Source: Bacillus sp. AFS059628 (GTDB taxonomy: Bacteria; Bacillota; Bacilli; Bacillales; Bacillaceae_G). From it: DNA of 32,588 bases. A program made the translations under genes and the position numbers. Under the pieces are notes generated by a model. It saw only the letters and a program-made list of their open reading frames with translations, did no database searches and was not told the DNA's origin. The stretch's first letter is position 1, and each line of letters begins with the position of its first letter. Of the stretch, positions 1 through 7,150 are shown piece after piece. Location: positions 280,420 to 313,007 of the forward strand of contig NZ_NVEC01000003.1 in assembly GCF_002571225.1 (NCBI RefSeq). The letters run 5' to 3'.

Positions 1-27
1 CCTTCGTTTCTTTTTTATTCGTATGAA

Positions 28-43
28 AGGGCAGTAAGGCCCT
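28..43 (-). terminator. Weak hairpin downstream of the nitroreductase gene
   Basis: AGGGC (28-32) pairs with GCCCT (39-43) around a 6-nt loop just past the nitroreductase stop codon. On the minus strand it is followed by TTTCATACG, a poor U-tract, so terminator function is uncertain. Confidence 0.3.
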
Positions 44-67
44 CACATTGATTCAAATTTCACTTTA

Positions 68-685
68 TTATTTTGCCCATTCACTCACTTGCTCTACGCT
101 CATTCGTGGTGCAGGATGGCCTTTCAAAGTTGATTCACCAATTGTAATAAGCATAATTGGTACGTAGCGAGATGAAACGTTGAATTCTTCTGTAAGTGCT
201 TGTGGATTGAAGCCACCAATAGCGCAAGTATCCCAGCCAGTTGCTTTAGCAGTAAGCATAAGTTGCATTGCTGCTAAAGATGCATTTGAAAAGGCTGCAT
301 CTCTTGGGAATTGCTCACGAGCATATGCAGACTCAATATTTTTAGCTAAGCGCTCTTTTGCTTCTTCTTTCATAAATCCTTGTTCTACAATTGGACCATA
401 AACTGGTTCAACATTTTTATAAGCTTCTAAATCACCTAAAATAGCGACTACAGCAGAAGCATCAAGAATTTGTTGTTGGTTATAAGCAATTGGATGTAAT
501 CGTTTCTGCACATCTTCACCTTGAAATACAAGGAATTTCCAGTGCTGCAAGTTCCAAGCAGAAGGTGCTTGAGCAGCTCCCTTTAAAATCTCGTGTAACT
601 CTGTAGATGAAATTTCTTTCTCTGGGTTGAATGCACGTGTAGATGTGCGTTCATATAGGACGTTAAAAAAGTTATCGTTTGTCAT
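68..685 (-). CDS. Nitroreductase family protein (FMN, NAD(P)H-dependent)
   Basis: This 205-residue protein looks like a cytoplasmic FMN-dependent nitroreductase of the YodC/NfsA-like group, which reduces nitro compounds or quinones with NAD(P)H. The N-terminal RTSTRAF segment (about residues 13-19) and APSAWNLQHW (about 40-49) match the FMN-binding Arg and Ser-x-Asn positions of the family. The C-terminal half has the usual GWDTCAIGGF turn. The length is normal for the family. The ATG is preceded by GGAGGATA. Upstream lie a strong sigma-A promoter and a perfect 17-bp palindrome, so the gene is probably repressed and induced by electrophile or quinone stress. The physiological substrate cannot be told from sequence. 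Confidence 0.9.
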   Translation of the reverse strand: MTNDNFFNVLYERTSTRAFNPEKEISSTELHEILKGAAQAPSAWNLQHWKFLVFQGEDVQKRLHPIAYNQQQILDASAVVAILGDLEAYKNVEPVYGPIVEQGFMKEEAKERLAKNIESAYAREQFPRDAAFSNASLAAMQLMLTAKATGWDTCAIGGFNPQALTEEFNVSSRYVPIMLITIGESTLKGHPAPRMSVEQVSEWAK

Positions 686-740
686 TATATATCCTCCAAA
701 TTACATATTAAATAATGAAAAAATATATGTAAAATATTCT

Positions 741-757
741 ACTTACATTTTGTAAGT
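741..757. promoter_or_regulatory. Palindromic operator, ACTTACA-TTT-TGTAAGT
   Basis: A perfect 7-3-7 inverted repeat lies just downstream of the predicted transcription start (about +7 to +23) of the nitroreductase gene, the classical place for a repressor roadblock. MarR/DUF24 regulators of the YodB/CatR/HypR type control nitroreductase genes in Bacillus and bind palindromes of this kind. That regulator assignment is inference; no regulator gene is adjacent. Confidence 0.55.
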
Positions 758-770
758 TATCGAATTTAAG

Positions 771-798
771 AATATAATATCTTTATTTTAATTGTCAA
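771..798 (-). promoter_or_regulatory. Sigma-A promoter of the nitroreductase gene
   Basis: Read on the minus strand there is a consensus TTGACA (793-798), a 16-bp spacer and TATATT (771-776). The start point would be near 764, leaving a leader of about 80 nt before the ATG at 685. Confidence 0.7.
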
Positions 799-821
799 GT
801 TTTAAAGCGGAAGCTAGGGCA

Positions 822-849
822 TTCATACAAACGATACAATTCCTATAAT
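822..849 (+). promoter_or_regulatory. Candidate promoter of the GGDEF gene
   Basis: A consensus TATAAT (844-849) is preceded at 16 bp by TTCATA (822-827), a 4/6 match to the -35 box. It would give a leader of about 160 nt before the start codon at 1017. The rest of the 328-bp gap 686-1013 holds the nitroreductase control region and a 12-bp inverted repeat (917-980). Confidence 0.45.
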
Positions 850-916
850 CATACACTAAAAAAGGAATTTATAGAGTGAAAAAGCGAAGATAACATTCTC
901 AATTAGCTTGTTAACA

Positions 917-980
917 TGTATTCCTCACTCATTAAAGTTTTTAGAGAACAGCCTTTTATAAAATGTTTGTGAGGAATGCA
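917..980 (+). other. Leader stem-loop upstream of the GGDEF gene
   Basis: TGTATTCCTCAC (917-928) pairs with GTGAGGAATGCA (969-980): 12 pairs including one G-U, nine of them contiguous Watson-Crick. The 40-nt loop is AT-rich and there is no U-tract, so it is not an intrinsic terminator. It lies inside the predicted 5' leader about 35 nt before the start codon. Confidence 0.45.
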
Positions 981-1016
981 GTAGAACAAGATATATGAAG
1001 TGAGTGAAGACTAGTG

Positions 1017-2309
1017 ATGAACATACTACATTTTTTATTAGAGAATACGGTTTTCCAAAATGTATTACAAGATCTTCAGTTAAATGTCCTTTATATAGAA
1101 AATGGATGTACACATCAACAAACGATAGAAAATATCCATCCAAAATGTATGTTTATAGCAAATAGTTTTGAAGAAGGGGAAGTATTGTTTCAGAGGACTC
1201 AACCACATATTGTAATTATGTATGTAACAGATTTTTCTCAAATAAAATATATAAAGAATATGTATAATCGACAGAGTACATTTATTGTCATTTGGGATCA
1301 ACAAATAACAAGCGAGTTTGCAGAGGTGCTTACGTTAGGAATACGTAATATTGTGATAGCACCTGTGACTCCACAAATGGTGTTAGAGGAAGTAAATAAA
1401 AGTTTATATCAGCTTTCTTTAGTGCGACAAGTAAGTTTGCAACAAGAACTTCTTCAAACGATGTTTGATTTTCGCAATGATCTATTATTCATAGTAGAAG
1501 ACGATGAGATTGTTGATTGTAATACAAATTTCTTAGAGTTTTTCGGATATGAAAATTTGTTTGCCTATCGTGAGCAACATTTAGTATTTGCTGAACATTT
1601 TATTAGAGAAAATGGATACTATTCAACAACCCATGATATAACATGGTTAGATGATACACTATCATATGATAGAAGAATTAAGATGTCCAACTATGAAGGA
1701 GAAGTGTCAACTTTTTTATTGCGTGCGACACCATTGCCAGAAGATTTATCAAGATTTATTGTGAAGTGTACAGAGATTACAGAATTAGATGAAATCTATC
1801 AAGAACAAGAAAGGCTCGCTATGATAGATTCATTAACAGAGATTTATAATCGTTTGAAGTTCCAACAAATACTAGAGTCAGAATGGGACAATGCGATGCG
1901 TAATAATGAAAACATAGCACTTATTTTATTTGATATAGATAATTTTAAAGCAGTAAATGACACGTATGGCCATGATTTTGGTGACTTAGCGTTAATTCAG
2001 CTTGCAGAGCTTATGAAATCTAAAGTGGAGGAGCAACATGTATTTGCTAGGTGGGGCGGAGAAGAATTTATTATTTTAGTAACGAATACAGTAGAAAAAG
2101 AAGCATTTCAGGTTGCGGAATCATTACGCTTTTTCATTGAAACAAAGCAATTCTCAGGAATTTCGAAATTAACAGCGAGTTTTGGAGTTGCATTATATGA
2201 AAAAGGGATTACAAGAGAAGAATTAATGCAACGAGCGGATATTGCATTATATGAAGCGAAAAAAAATGGAAAGAATCAAGTATGTGTGTATAGAAAAGAA
2301 AAAATGTAA
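1017..2309 (+). CDS. Diguanylate cyclase with degenerate receiver, PAS-like and GGDEF domains
   Basis: The 430-residue protein ends in a complete GGDEF domain (about 265-430) with active-site GGEEF at 347-351 and the LILFDIDNFKAVNDTYGHDFGD nucleotide and metal region near 300, so it probably makes c-di-GMP from two GTP. No RxxD inhibitory site is seen five residues before GGEEF. Residues about 130-255 look like a PAS sensor (LLFIVEDDEIVDCNTNFLEFFGY). Residues 1-125 resemble a response-regulator receiver, but the phospho-acceptor position (PHIVIMYVTD) has Tyr, the conserved Lys is Ala (APVTP) and the acidic pocket is missing, so it should not be phosphorylated. There is no membrane segment. 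The open frame also begins with GTG three bases earlier; ATG 1017 is preferred. The ribosome site is weak. Confidence 0.88.
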   Translation: MNILHFLLENTVFQNVLQDLQLNVLYIENGCTHQQTIENIHPKCMFIANSFEEGEVLFQRTQPHIVIMYVTDFSQIKYIKNMYNRQSTFIVIWDQQITSEFAEVLTLGIRNIVIAPVTPQMVLEEVNKSLYQLSLVRQVSLQQELLQTMFDFRNDLLFIVEDDEIVDCNTNFLEFFGYENLFAYREQHLVFAEHFIRENGYYSTTHDITWLDDTLSYDRRIKMSNYEGEVSTFLLRATPLPEDLSRFIVKCTEITELDEIYQEQERLAMIDSLTEIYNRLKFQQILESEWDNAMRNNENIALILFDIDNFKAVNDTYGHDFGDLALIQLAELMKSKVEEQHVFARWGGEEFIILVTNTVEKEAFQVAESLRFFIETKQFSGISKLTASFGVALYEKGITREELMQRADIALYEAKKNGKNQVCVYRKEKM

Positions 2310-2314
2310 TTTTT

Positions 2315-2341
2315 CGCAACAAATTGTTGCGATTTTTTTTT
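2315..2341 (+). terminator. Intrinsic terminator after the GGDEF gene
   Basis: CGCAAC (2315-2320) and GTTGCG (2326-2331) form a stem around AAATT and are followed by a run of nine T (2333-2341). It lies directly after the stop codon at 2309. Confidence 0.85.
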
Positions 2342-2399
2342 ATTGTTTGATAATAGAATAGGGGGACAATTTTTAGCGAAGGAATTATGGAGGATTAAT

Positions 2400-3536
2400 A
2401 TGATAAAAAAAGTAATGGTCATGGCTTCACTGTCTGCTATAGTTGGCGGCGGAGTATACTATTTTCTTGTTAACCCCAATATAAAGGAAAACACTGTATT
2501 AACAACTAAAGTGAATCCTACTATTGAATCGGAAGTACAAGGGAATATAGAAGAAAAAGAAGAGCAACAAATTGATTATGCTAGCATATCTCAAAAATTA
2601 GATCAATATTTAGTCGGAAAGCAATTCAATGGAACAGTTTTGGTAACAGATAAAGAGCATGTTATATTGAATAAAGGATATGGATATGCTGATGTTCAAA
2701 ATAAAATAGAAAATACGCCTCACACAAAATATCGTATCGGTTCTATTACGAAAACAGTTGTTGCCACATCTATTTTACAGCTACAAGAACAAGGGAAATT
2801 GAATATTCAAGATAATGTAAATAAATATATTCCTTCATTTCCGGAGAATAAAAATATTACGCTATATCATTTATTAACGCATACCTCTGGTTTACCTGAA
2901 CACGCAAAAGGCAATGTTAATGCTGCTTCCCGTTTACAATTAATGAATTGGATTGGACGTCAAAATTTAGAATTTCCTGCAGGAACAGGTTGGAGATATA
3001 CAGATTATAATTATATGGTGCTTGCTTATATAATAGAACATATATCGAAAAACCCTTTAGGAGATTACATAAAAGAAAACATATTTGTAAAAGCAGATAT
3101 GCATGAATCTGGTATGGGAAATATGGTACCTGGAGATAAAAATTTTACAAAGGGTTATGTAAAAAAAAATCAAGAGCTTGTACCAGCGCAGAAGTTAGGC
3201 ATGGATTGGCTATATGGTTGTGGTGAGATGTATACGACAGTTGGAGATATGAAGAAATTAGACGAAGCAATTATAAATGGAAAACTTCTTTCTGAACAAA
3301 GTATACAAGCAATGTTTTCACCTTCAGCAGAACGAAAATATGCATTTAGTTTTTACATAAATCCGGATTATTTTCATAATCATGGTGTACTATCTGGTTG
3401 GAACACTTTTAATAATTTTAATAAAGAAAAAGGCACTTTTGTTATTTTATTTTCAAATGTGAAAAATAGTATGGATGATGACTTTAATAAAGAGTTCCGA
3501 AAGATGGTAAGTGATTTATTAGAACAAAGGGGATGA
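2400..3536 (+). CDS. Membrane-anchored serine beta-lactamase-like hydrolase
   Basis: A 378-residue serine hydrolase of the class C beta-lactamase/penicillin-binding-protein (PbpX/AmpC-like) superfamily. Residues 1-27 are a signal-anchor segment (MIKKVMVMASLSAIVGGG), followed by an acidic linker, so the domain is extracellular. The catalytic tetrad SITK has Ser115 and Lys118. The second motif reads YTDYNY where class C enzymes have YxN; Y-x-D variants are common in the esterase and peptidase members. HGVLSGW near the C-terminus fills the HxG position. True beta-lactamase activity is therefore not assured; a D-amino-acid peptidase or esterase is as likely. ATG 2400 is preferred over an in-frame start at 2343 because GGAGG sits 8 nt before it and the signal segment starts there. 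It is followed after 4 bp by the next gene. Confidence 0.85.
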   Translation: MIKKVMVMASLSAIVGGGVYYFLVNPNIKENTVLTTKVNPTIESEVQGNIEEKEEQQIDYASISQKLDQYLVGKQFNGTVLVTDKEHVILNKGYGYADVQNKIENTPHTKYRIGSITKTVVATSILQLQEQGKLNIQDNVNKYIPSFPENKNITLYHLLTHTSGLPEHAKGNVNAASRLQLMNWIGRQNLEFPAGTGWRYTDYNYMVLAYIIEHISKNPLGDYIKENIFVKADMHESGMGNMVPGDKNFTKGYVKKNQELVPAQKLGMDWLYGCGEMYTTVGDMKKLDEAIINGKLLSEQSIQAMFSPSAERKYAFSFYINPDYFHNHGVLSGWNTFNNFNKEKGTFVILFSNVKNSMDDDFNKEFRKMVSDLLEQRG

Positions 3537-3540
3537 GAAA

Positions 3541-4419
3541 ATGGAACATAAAAATGTATCAATTGGTTTCATCGGTATTGGTGTAATGGGAAAAAGTATG
3601 GTGCGTCATTTAATGCAAGACGGTCATACAGTATATGTATATAATAGAACAAAATCGAAAACAGACTCTTTAGTGCAAGATGGTGCAAATTGGTGTGATA
3701 CACCGAAAGAGTTAGTAAAGCAAGTTGATGTTGTAATGACTATGGTTGGGTATCCACATGATGTAGAAGAAGTGTACTTTGGGATAGAGGGAATTTTGGA
3801 GAATGCAAATGAAGGCACGATAGCAATTGATTTCACGACATCTACACCAACATTGGCAAAACGTATTAATGAAACTGGTAAAAGTAAGAATATATATACG
3901 TTAGATGCACCTGTATCTGGAGGAGACGTTGGTGCGAAAGAAGCAAGACTCGCAATTATGGTCGGTGGAGAGAAAGAAATATATGAAAAATGTTTACCGT
4001 TATTTGAAAAACTAGGAACAAATATTCAGTTACAAGGGCCAGCTGGAAGTGGACAACATACAAAAATGTGCAATCAAATTGCGATTGCTTCTAATATGAT
4101 TGGAGTATGTGAAGCTGTTGCTTATGCGAAAAAGGCTGGATTAGATCCTGATAAAGTATTAGAGAGTATTTCAACGGGAGCAGCAGGTAGCTGGTCATTA
4201 AGTAATTTAGCTCCTCGAATGTTAAAGGGAGATTTTGAACCAGGTTTTTATGTAAAGCATTTTATGAAAGATATGAAGATTGCTTTAGATGAGGCTGAAA
4301 AATTGCAATTACCAGTACCAGGTTTAAGTTTGGCGAAGGAATTGTATGAAGAGCTAATAAAAGATGGGGAAGAAAATAGCGGAACACAAGTGTTATACAA
4401 AAAATACATAAGGGGGTAA
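3541..4419 (+). CDS. ykwC: NAD(P)-dependent beta-hydroxyacid dehydrogenase (HIBADH family)
   Basis: A 292-residue cytoplasmic oxidoreductase of the 3-hydroxyisobutyrate dehydrogenase/6-phosphogluconate dehydrogenase-like family, closest in type to B. subtilis YkwC. The Rossmann motif GFIGIGVMG is at 9-17. The substrate-binding signature APVSGGDVGA is at about 123-132. The catalytic Lys is K175 in GSGQHTKMCNQ. Length and all family motifs are intact. It begins 4 bp after the upstream hydrolase stop, and its ribosome site (AAAGGGGATG) overlaps the end of that gene, so the two are translationally close. The substrate is probably a short beta-hydroxyacid or tartronate semialdehyde; sequence alone does not decide. 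Confidence 0.88.
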   Translation: MEHKNVSIGFIGIGVMGKSMVRHLMQDGHTVYVYNRTKSKTDSLVQDGANWCDTPKELVKQVDVVMTMVGYPHDVEEVYFGIEGILENANEGTIAIDFTTSTPTLAKRINETGKSKNIYTLDAPVSGGDVGAKEARLAIMVGGEKEIYEKCLPLFEKLGTNIQLQGPAGSGQHTKMCNQIAIASNMIGVCEAVAYAKKAGLDPDKVLESISTGAAGSWSLSNLAPRMLKGDFEPGFYVKHFMKDMKIALDEAEKLQLPVPGLSLAKELYEELIKDGEENSGTQVLYKKYIRG

Positions 4420-4424
4420 ATGAA

Positions 4425-4757
4425 ATGGATCTTCAAAAATTTGATGAGATGATTGATGCTGTGCAACGAGCAACTTGTATACAAATTAACGAAAAACAAA
4501 AAGAAGCGTTTAAACAAAAATATGATTTTGAACCGGAATTCGAATATGGAAAAGATGAAAAAGGGCATTACGTTATTCGAACTTCAAAAAAGATGCTGGA
4601 AGAAATGGAATTTTATTTGGCATTGAAATATGATCGAGATGGAGTGGACCTTTATATGCAAGCAGAGATCGACGGTATAAGCCACGTATCTGTTAGCTAT
4701 AGTGAAGATGCCTTGCATTTACAAGAATTATTTCAATTTCTAGAAGAGAATAAATAA
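4425..4757 (+). CDS. Conserved small cytoplasmic protein of unknown function
   Basis: I do not recognise this 110-residue protein. It is acidic, soluble, lacks a signal peptide or membrane segment, and is predicted to be mixed alpha/beta: helical in the first 35 residues, strands around residues 45-105. It starts 5 bp after the dehydrogenase stop with GGGGG before the ATG (AAGGGGGTAAATGAA), and is followed by a terminator, making it the last gene of a three-gene unit with the hydrolase and dehydrogenase. It contains a single cysteine and no obvious catalytic motif. Confidence 0.75.
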   Translation: MDLQKFDEMIDAVQRATCIQINEKQKEAFKQKYDFEPEFEYGKDEKGHYVIRTSKKMLEEMEFYLALKYDRDGVDLYMQAEIDGISHVSVSYSEDALHLQELFQFLEENK

Positions 4758-4783
4758 AAGTCCTCATGTGAGGACTTTTATTT
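4757..4783 (+). terminator. Intrinsic terminator of the hydrolase-dehydrogenase unit
   Basis: AAAAGTCCTCA (4756-4766) and TGAGGACTTTT (4769-4779) form a long stem closed by a very short loop and followed by a T-rich stretch. It also faces the convergent small membrane protein gene and may act in both directions. Confidence 0.8.
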
Positions 4784-4807
4784 ATTTAGGTATATTAAAA
4801 TTGATAA

Positions 4808-5083
4808 TTATAAGCTAGAAGCCCGGCGGCATCGTTCAATTGGGAATGGAATCACTTGCGCGGTGTGATTAGGACCAAATTGTTTTGTACGAGCATGGCG
4901 TATTATATAAAATGCACAGAGAATTGCAACAGGAATAGCACCGAATAAACCGAAAAATAAAGCGCTTACACAAGATGCGACAAAACCTAAAACACCAACC
5001 TCTAACTCTTCCATAATAGCTCCTAAAATAACAGGAAGTGCTCCACATGTAACCCCTAGTATAAGTGCGATAAGTAAACTCAT
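4808..5083 (-). CDS. Small two-helix membrane protein, unknown function
   Basis: A 91-residue protein with two strongly hydrophobic segments (about 2-24 and 30-61, rich in Gly, Ala and Leu), then a basic, Arg-rich cytoplasmic tail ending RCRRASSL. No family is recognised. The ATG is preceded by AGGGGGAG at good spacing, which supports expression. On the minus strand a TATACT -10 box (5132-5137) lies upstream but the -35 (TGAAAA, 5155-5160) is poor. A set of 11-bp direct repeats sits immediately further upstream, suggesting that an activator is required. Confidence 0.75.
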   Translation of the reverse strand: MSLLIALILGVTCGALPVILGAIMEELEVGVLGFVASCVSALFFGLFGAIPVAILCAFYIIRHARTKQFGPNHTAQVIPFPIERCRRASSL

Positions 5084-5156
5084 GATTCTCCCCCTCTGTT
5101 TGCCATATTCTTTTCCTTCTTAGTTAATTGTAGTATATCATATACAAAACAGAATT

Positions 5157-5211
5157 TTCAGAAAAAATTCAAAAAAAGTTCAATAAATGTTCAAAAAGTG
5201 TTAAAAATTCA
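5157..5211 (-). promoter_or_regulatory. Five consecutive 11-bp direct repeats beginning TTCA/TTAA
   Basis: Units TTCAGAAAAAA (5157), TTCAAAAAAAG (5168), TTCAATAAATG (5179), TTCAAAAAGTG (5190) and TTAAAAATTCA (5201) follow one another at exactly 11 bp. They abut the weak -35 of the small membrane protein gene. Tandem half-sites at 11 bp are how OmpR/PhoB-family activators (for example Bacillus PhoP, TTMACA repeats) bind DNA. Phased A-tracts would also bend the DNA. Which applies is inference. Confidence 0.45.
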
Positions 5212-5254
5212 CTTGAAAAATAGAAGGATTCATATATTTGAGATGATAAAAAAT

Positions 5255-5285
5255 CAGGCTTATTTCATTTTTTGAAATAAGCCTG
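5255..5285 (-). terminator. Strong hairpin downstream of the mtnWXBD operon
   Basis: CAGGCTTATTTCA (5255-5267) and TGAAATAAGCCTG (5273-5285) make a perfect 13-bp stem with a T5 loop. On the minus strand it is followed by ATTTTTTATC, so it reads as a terminator for transcripts coming from mtnD. Confidence 0.7.
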
Positions 5286-5314
5286 TTCCATAGGAGGATG
5301 TATATATGTAGAGT

Positions 5315-5354
5315 GAATAAAAGGTTGGAAAAGGGGGTCCAAGACCTTTTATTC
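5315..5354 (-). other. Imperfect hairpin just after mtnD
   Basis: GAATAAAAGGT (5315-5325) pairs with ACCTTTTATTC (5344-5354), with an inner TGGA/TCCA extension around a G-rich loop. It lies between the mtnD stop and the 5255-5285 terminator and has no clear U-tract, so it may be a 3'-end stabilising structure or a first, weak terminator. Confidence 0.4.
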
Positions 5355-5365
5355 AACTGACTACC

Positions 5366-5878
5366 TTAATAGATTGGAACCCAGCCTTCAGTTGTAACAA
5401 AAATACGAATAGCTACAACTTGACGATCTTCTTGCAAGGTAAAATAATGTCTTGCATTTTCAGGAACAGATATGAGATCGCCTGGCTCAAGTTCAACGTC
5501 AAAGAACTTTCCATCTTTTCCTTCAATGGCAAAGATGCCATGACCACTAACAATAAAGCGAACTTCATCATCAGTATGATGGTGTTCTTTTTGGAAATTA
5601 ATTAATAATTCGTCAAGGTTAGGTGTGCTATTTGAAAGTGAAATTACGTCATGTGCTTTATAACCTCGGCGCGCTGAAACATCAGCGATTTCTTTTGAGA
5701 ACACAGCTAATATTTCAGCTTTGTTTTCATTTGTTAAAGAATAATTTTCATTTAAATGAGTAGGAAGCTTAGATATGTTCCATTTCTCATATAAAACGCC
5801 TTCTTCTTTTAGAAATTTACATACTTCCACTTCATTTTCAATACGAGTATTTACTTCATGAATACGAATTTGCGCCAT
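5366..5878 (-). CDS. mtnD: Acireductone dioxygenase
   Basis: The 170-residue cupin enzyme oxidises 1,2-dihydroxy-3-keto-5-methylthiopentene, giving the 2-keto acid precursor of methionine plus formate with Fe(II), or an off-pathway product with Ni(II). The metal ligands are visible: H99, H101 and E105 in EHHHTDDE, and H144 in ENARHYF. The cupin glycine turn VSGHGIF follows. Length and motifs are those of bacterial ARD. It is the last gene of mtnW-X-B-D, overlapping mtnB by 23 bp, and shares the S-box control of mtnW. Confidence 0.97.
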   Translation of the reverse strand: MAQIRIHEVNTRIENEVEVCKFLKEEGVLYEKWNISKLPTHLNENYSLTNENKAEILAVFSKEIADVSARRGYKAHDVISLSNSTPNLDELLINFQKEHHHTDDEVRFIVSGHGIFAIEGKDGKFFDVELEPGDLISVPENARHYFTLQEDRQVVAIRIFVTTEGWVPIY

Positions 5879-6494
5879 TAGAAACGCCTCCTTGGATTGA
5901 TAATAGTTTTATATGAAATTGGAATAAAAACTCATAAGCTTCTAATCTTTTCTTTGCATCAAAGCTATCTCGTCCCCATACGGTAATACCATGGTTACGG
6001 ATTAATACTGCTCCCGAATCGCCTTGTATATGCTTTCGGAAGTTTTCTCCAAGCGTTGGGATATGGGCATGGTTTTCGATAATAGGAATGTTAATTGTTG
6101 CGCCTTCTTCCCAAATATCAAGAGCTTTAATAATTTCTTGATTTTGAAGGGTGACTGCATCACTATATAAATTTGTGATGACATTGTTATCAGTTGTATG
6201 AACATGAAGTACGCATCCGGCATTCGTATTGTTATAAATATGTGTATGCAATATTGTTTCTGCTGAAGGACGTAATTCAGTCTCTAATACGGGAACTCCT
6301 AGATGATCTACTAATAGAAAATCATCTGGAGTCGTCTTTGTTTTATCTTTACCACTTGCTGTAATGAGAAAAGTGAGCGGTTCATGACTAACCTTTATAG
6401 AAATATTACCACTCGTTGCAGGAAACCAATTTCGTGTTGTTAATTCTTTTTTTATCTCGCTTAAGTCATACCATTGACGAAAAAGTTGTTTCAT
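5856..6494 (-). CDS. mtnB: Methylthioribulose-1-phosphate dehydratase
   Basis: The 212-residue class II aldolase-fold zinc enzyme removes water from 5-methylthioribulose 1-phosphate to give 2,3-diketo-5-methylthiopentyl 1-phosphate. The fold's TSGNIS motif is at 27-32. The zinc ligands HVH are at 97-99, with the third His probably in [10 protein letters not shown]. The acidic RPSAET segment at 75-80 is in place. It overlaps mtnX by 4 bp (ATGA type) and mtnD by 23 bp, consistent with translational coupling in one operon. Confidence 0.96.
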   Translation of the reverse strand: MKQLFRQWYDLSEIKKELTTRNWFPATSGNISIKVSHEPLTFLITASGKDKTKTTPDDFLLVDHLGVPVLETELRPSAETILHTHIYNNTNAGCVLHVHTTDNNVITNLYSDAVTLQNQEIIKALDIWEEGATINIPIIENHAHIPTLGENFRKHIQGDSGAVLIRNHGITVWGRDSFDAKKRLEAYEFLFQFHIKLLSIQGGVSNGANSYS

Positions 6495-7150
6495 AACTTC
6501 ACCTCCAACAAATGCTTTAATGCAGCTTGAACATCGTAAAATGTTTCAAAAGGTGTATAGGCGATATGATTCTCTTCACACTTTGTAATAAGGAAGTCAC
6601 GGGCAAATACTTTATCTGCTTGTTTCGCAGCTTGTAAATCAGTAATGGAATCTCCAATTACAATATGGAAGTCATTCGCATCACCTAATTTACGGATTAA
6701 AGATGATTTACATAATCCGCAATGATTTTGACAATGATGATCACAAGGATGAGGCCAATTAACAGTAATGTATTCATTTGAAAAATCTGTTTCATTACAG
6801 TAAATTTGCTCTTTTGGAATAAGTCCTTGCAAGAGTGGATAGACGAAGAAATCCATTCCACCTGATATAACATAAAAAGAAATGTTATTTTCATTTACAA
6901 ATTGTATAAATTCATGAAAACCACTACGGATTTCAGCAGTCTCTTTTAAAAATTGAATGATATCATCGTGTAGATTAGTAGGTATGAATTGAAATAATTG
7001 AGAAACACCTTCTTGAATAGATAGCTCTTGTGATAAAATTCTATTCTTTACTTCTTCAGCTTCTGGTGGTGCGAATTTTTCCATAATGGACATAATGTTA
7101 TCATTATTTGTAATCGTGCCATCGAAATCACAAAATACTTGAATACTCAT
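6491..7150 (-). CDS. mtnX: 2-hydroxy-3-keto-5-methylthiopentenyl-1-phosphate phosphatase
   Basis: This 219-residue HAD phosphatase dephosphorylates the enolised product of MtnW to yield acireductone. Motif I is DFDGT (D8 nucleophile, D10 acid/base), motif II is SGG near 96-98, and motif IV is IGDSITD near 170. Between them is a Cys/His-rich stretch (C136, C140, C144, C147 with H138, H139, H143) typical of MtnX and possibly metal-binding. It overlaps mtnW by 4 bp and mtnB by 4 bp. Confidence 0.95.
   Translation of the reverse strand: MSIQVFCDFDGTITNNDNIMSIMEKFAPPEAEEVKNRILSQELSIQEGVSQLFQFIPTNLHDDIIQFLKETAEIRSGFHEFIQFVNENNISFYVISGGMDFFVYPLLQGLIPKEQIYCNETDFSNEYITVNWPHPCDHHCQNHCGLCKSSLIRKLGDANDFHIVIGDSITDLQAAKQADKVFARDFLITKCEENHIAYTPFETFYDVQAALKHLLEVKL

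Noticed and set aside
5157-5211. Possible CRISPR-like array
   Set aside because: Units are only 11 bp and contiguous, with no spacers and no cas genes.
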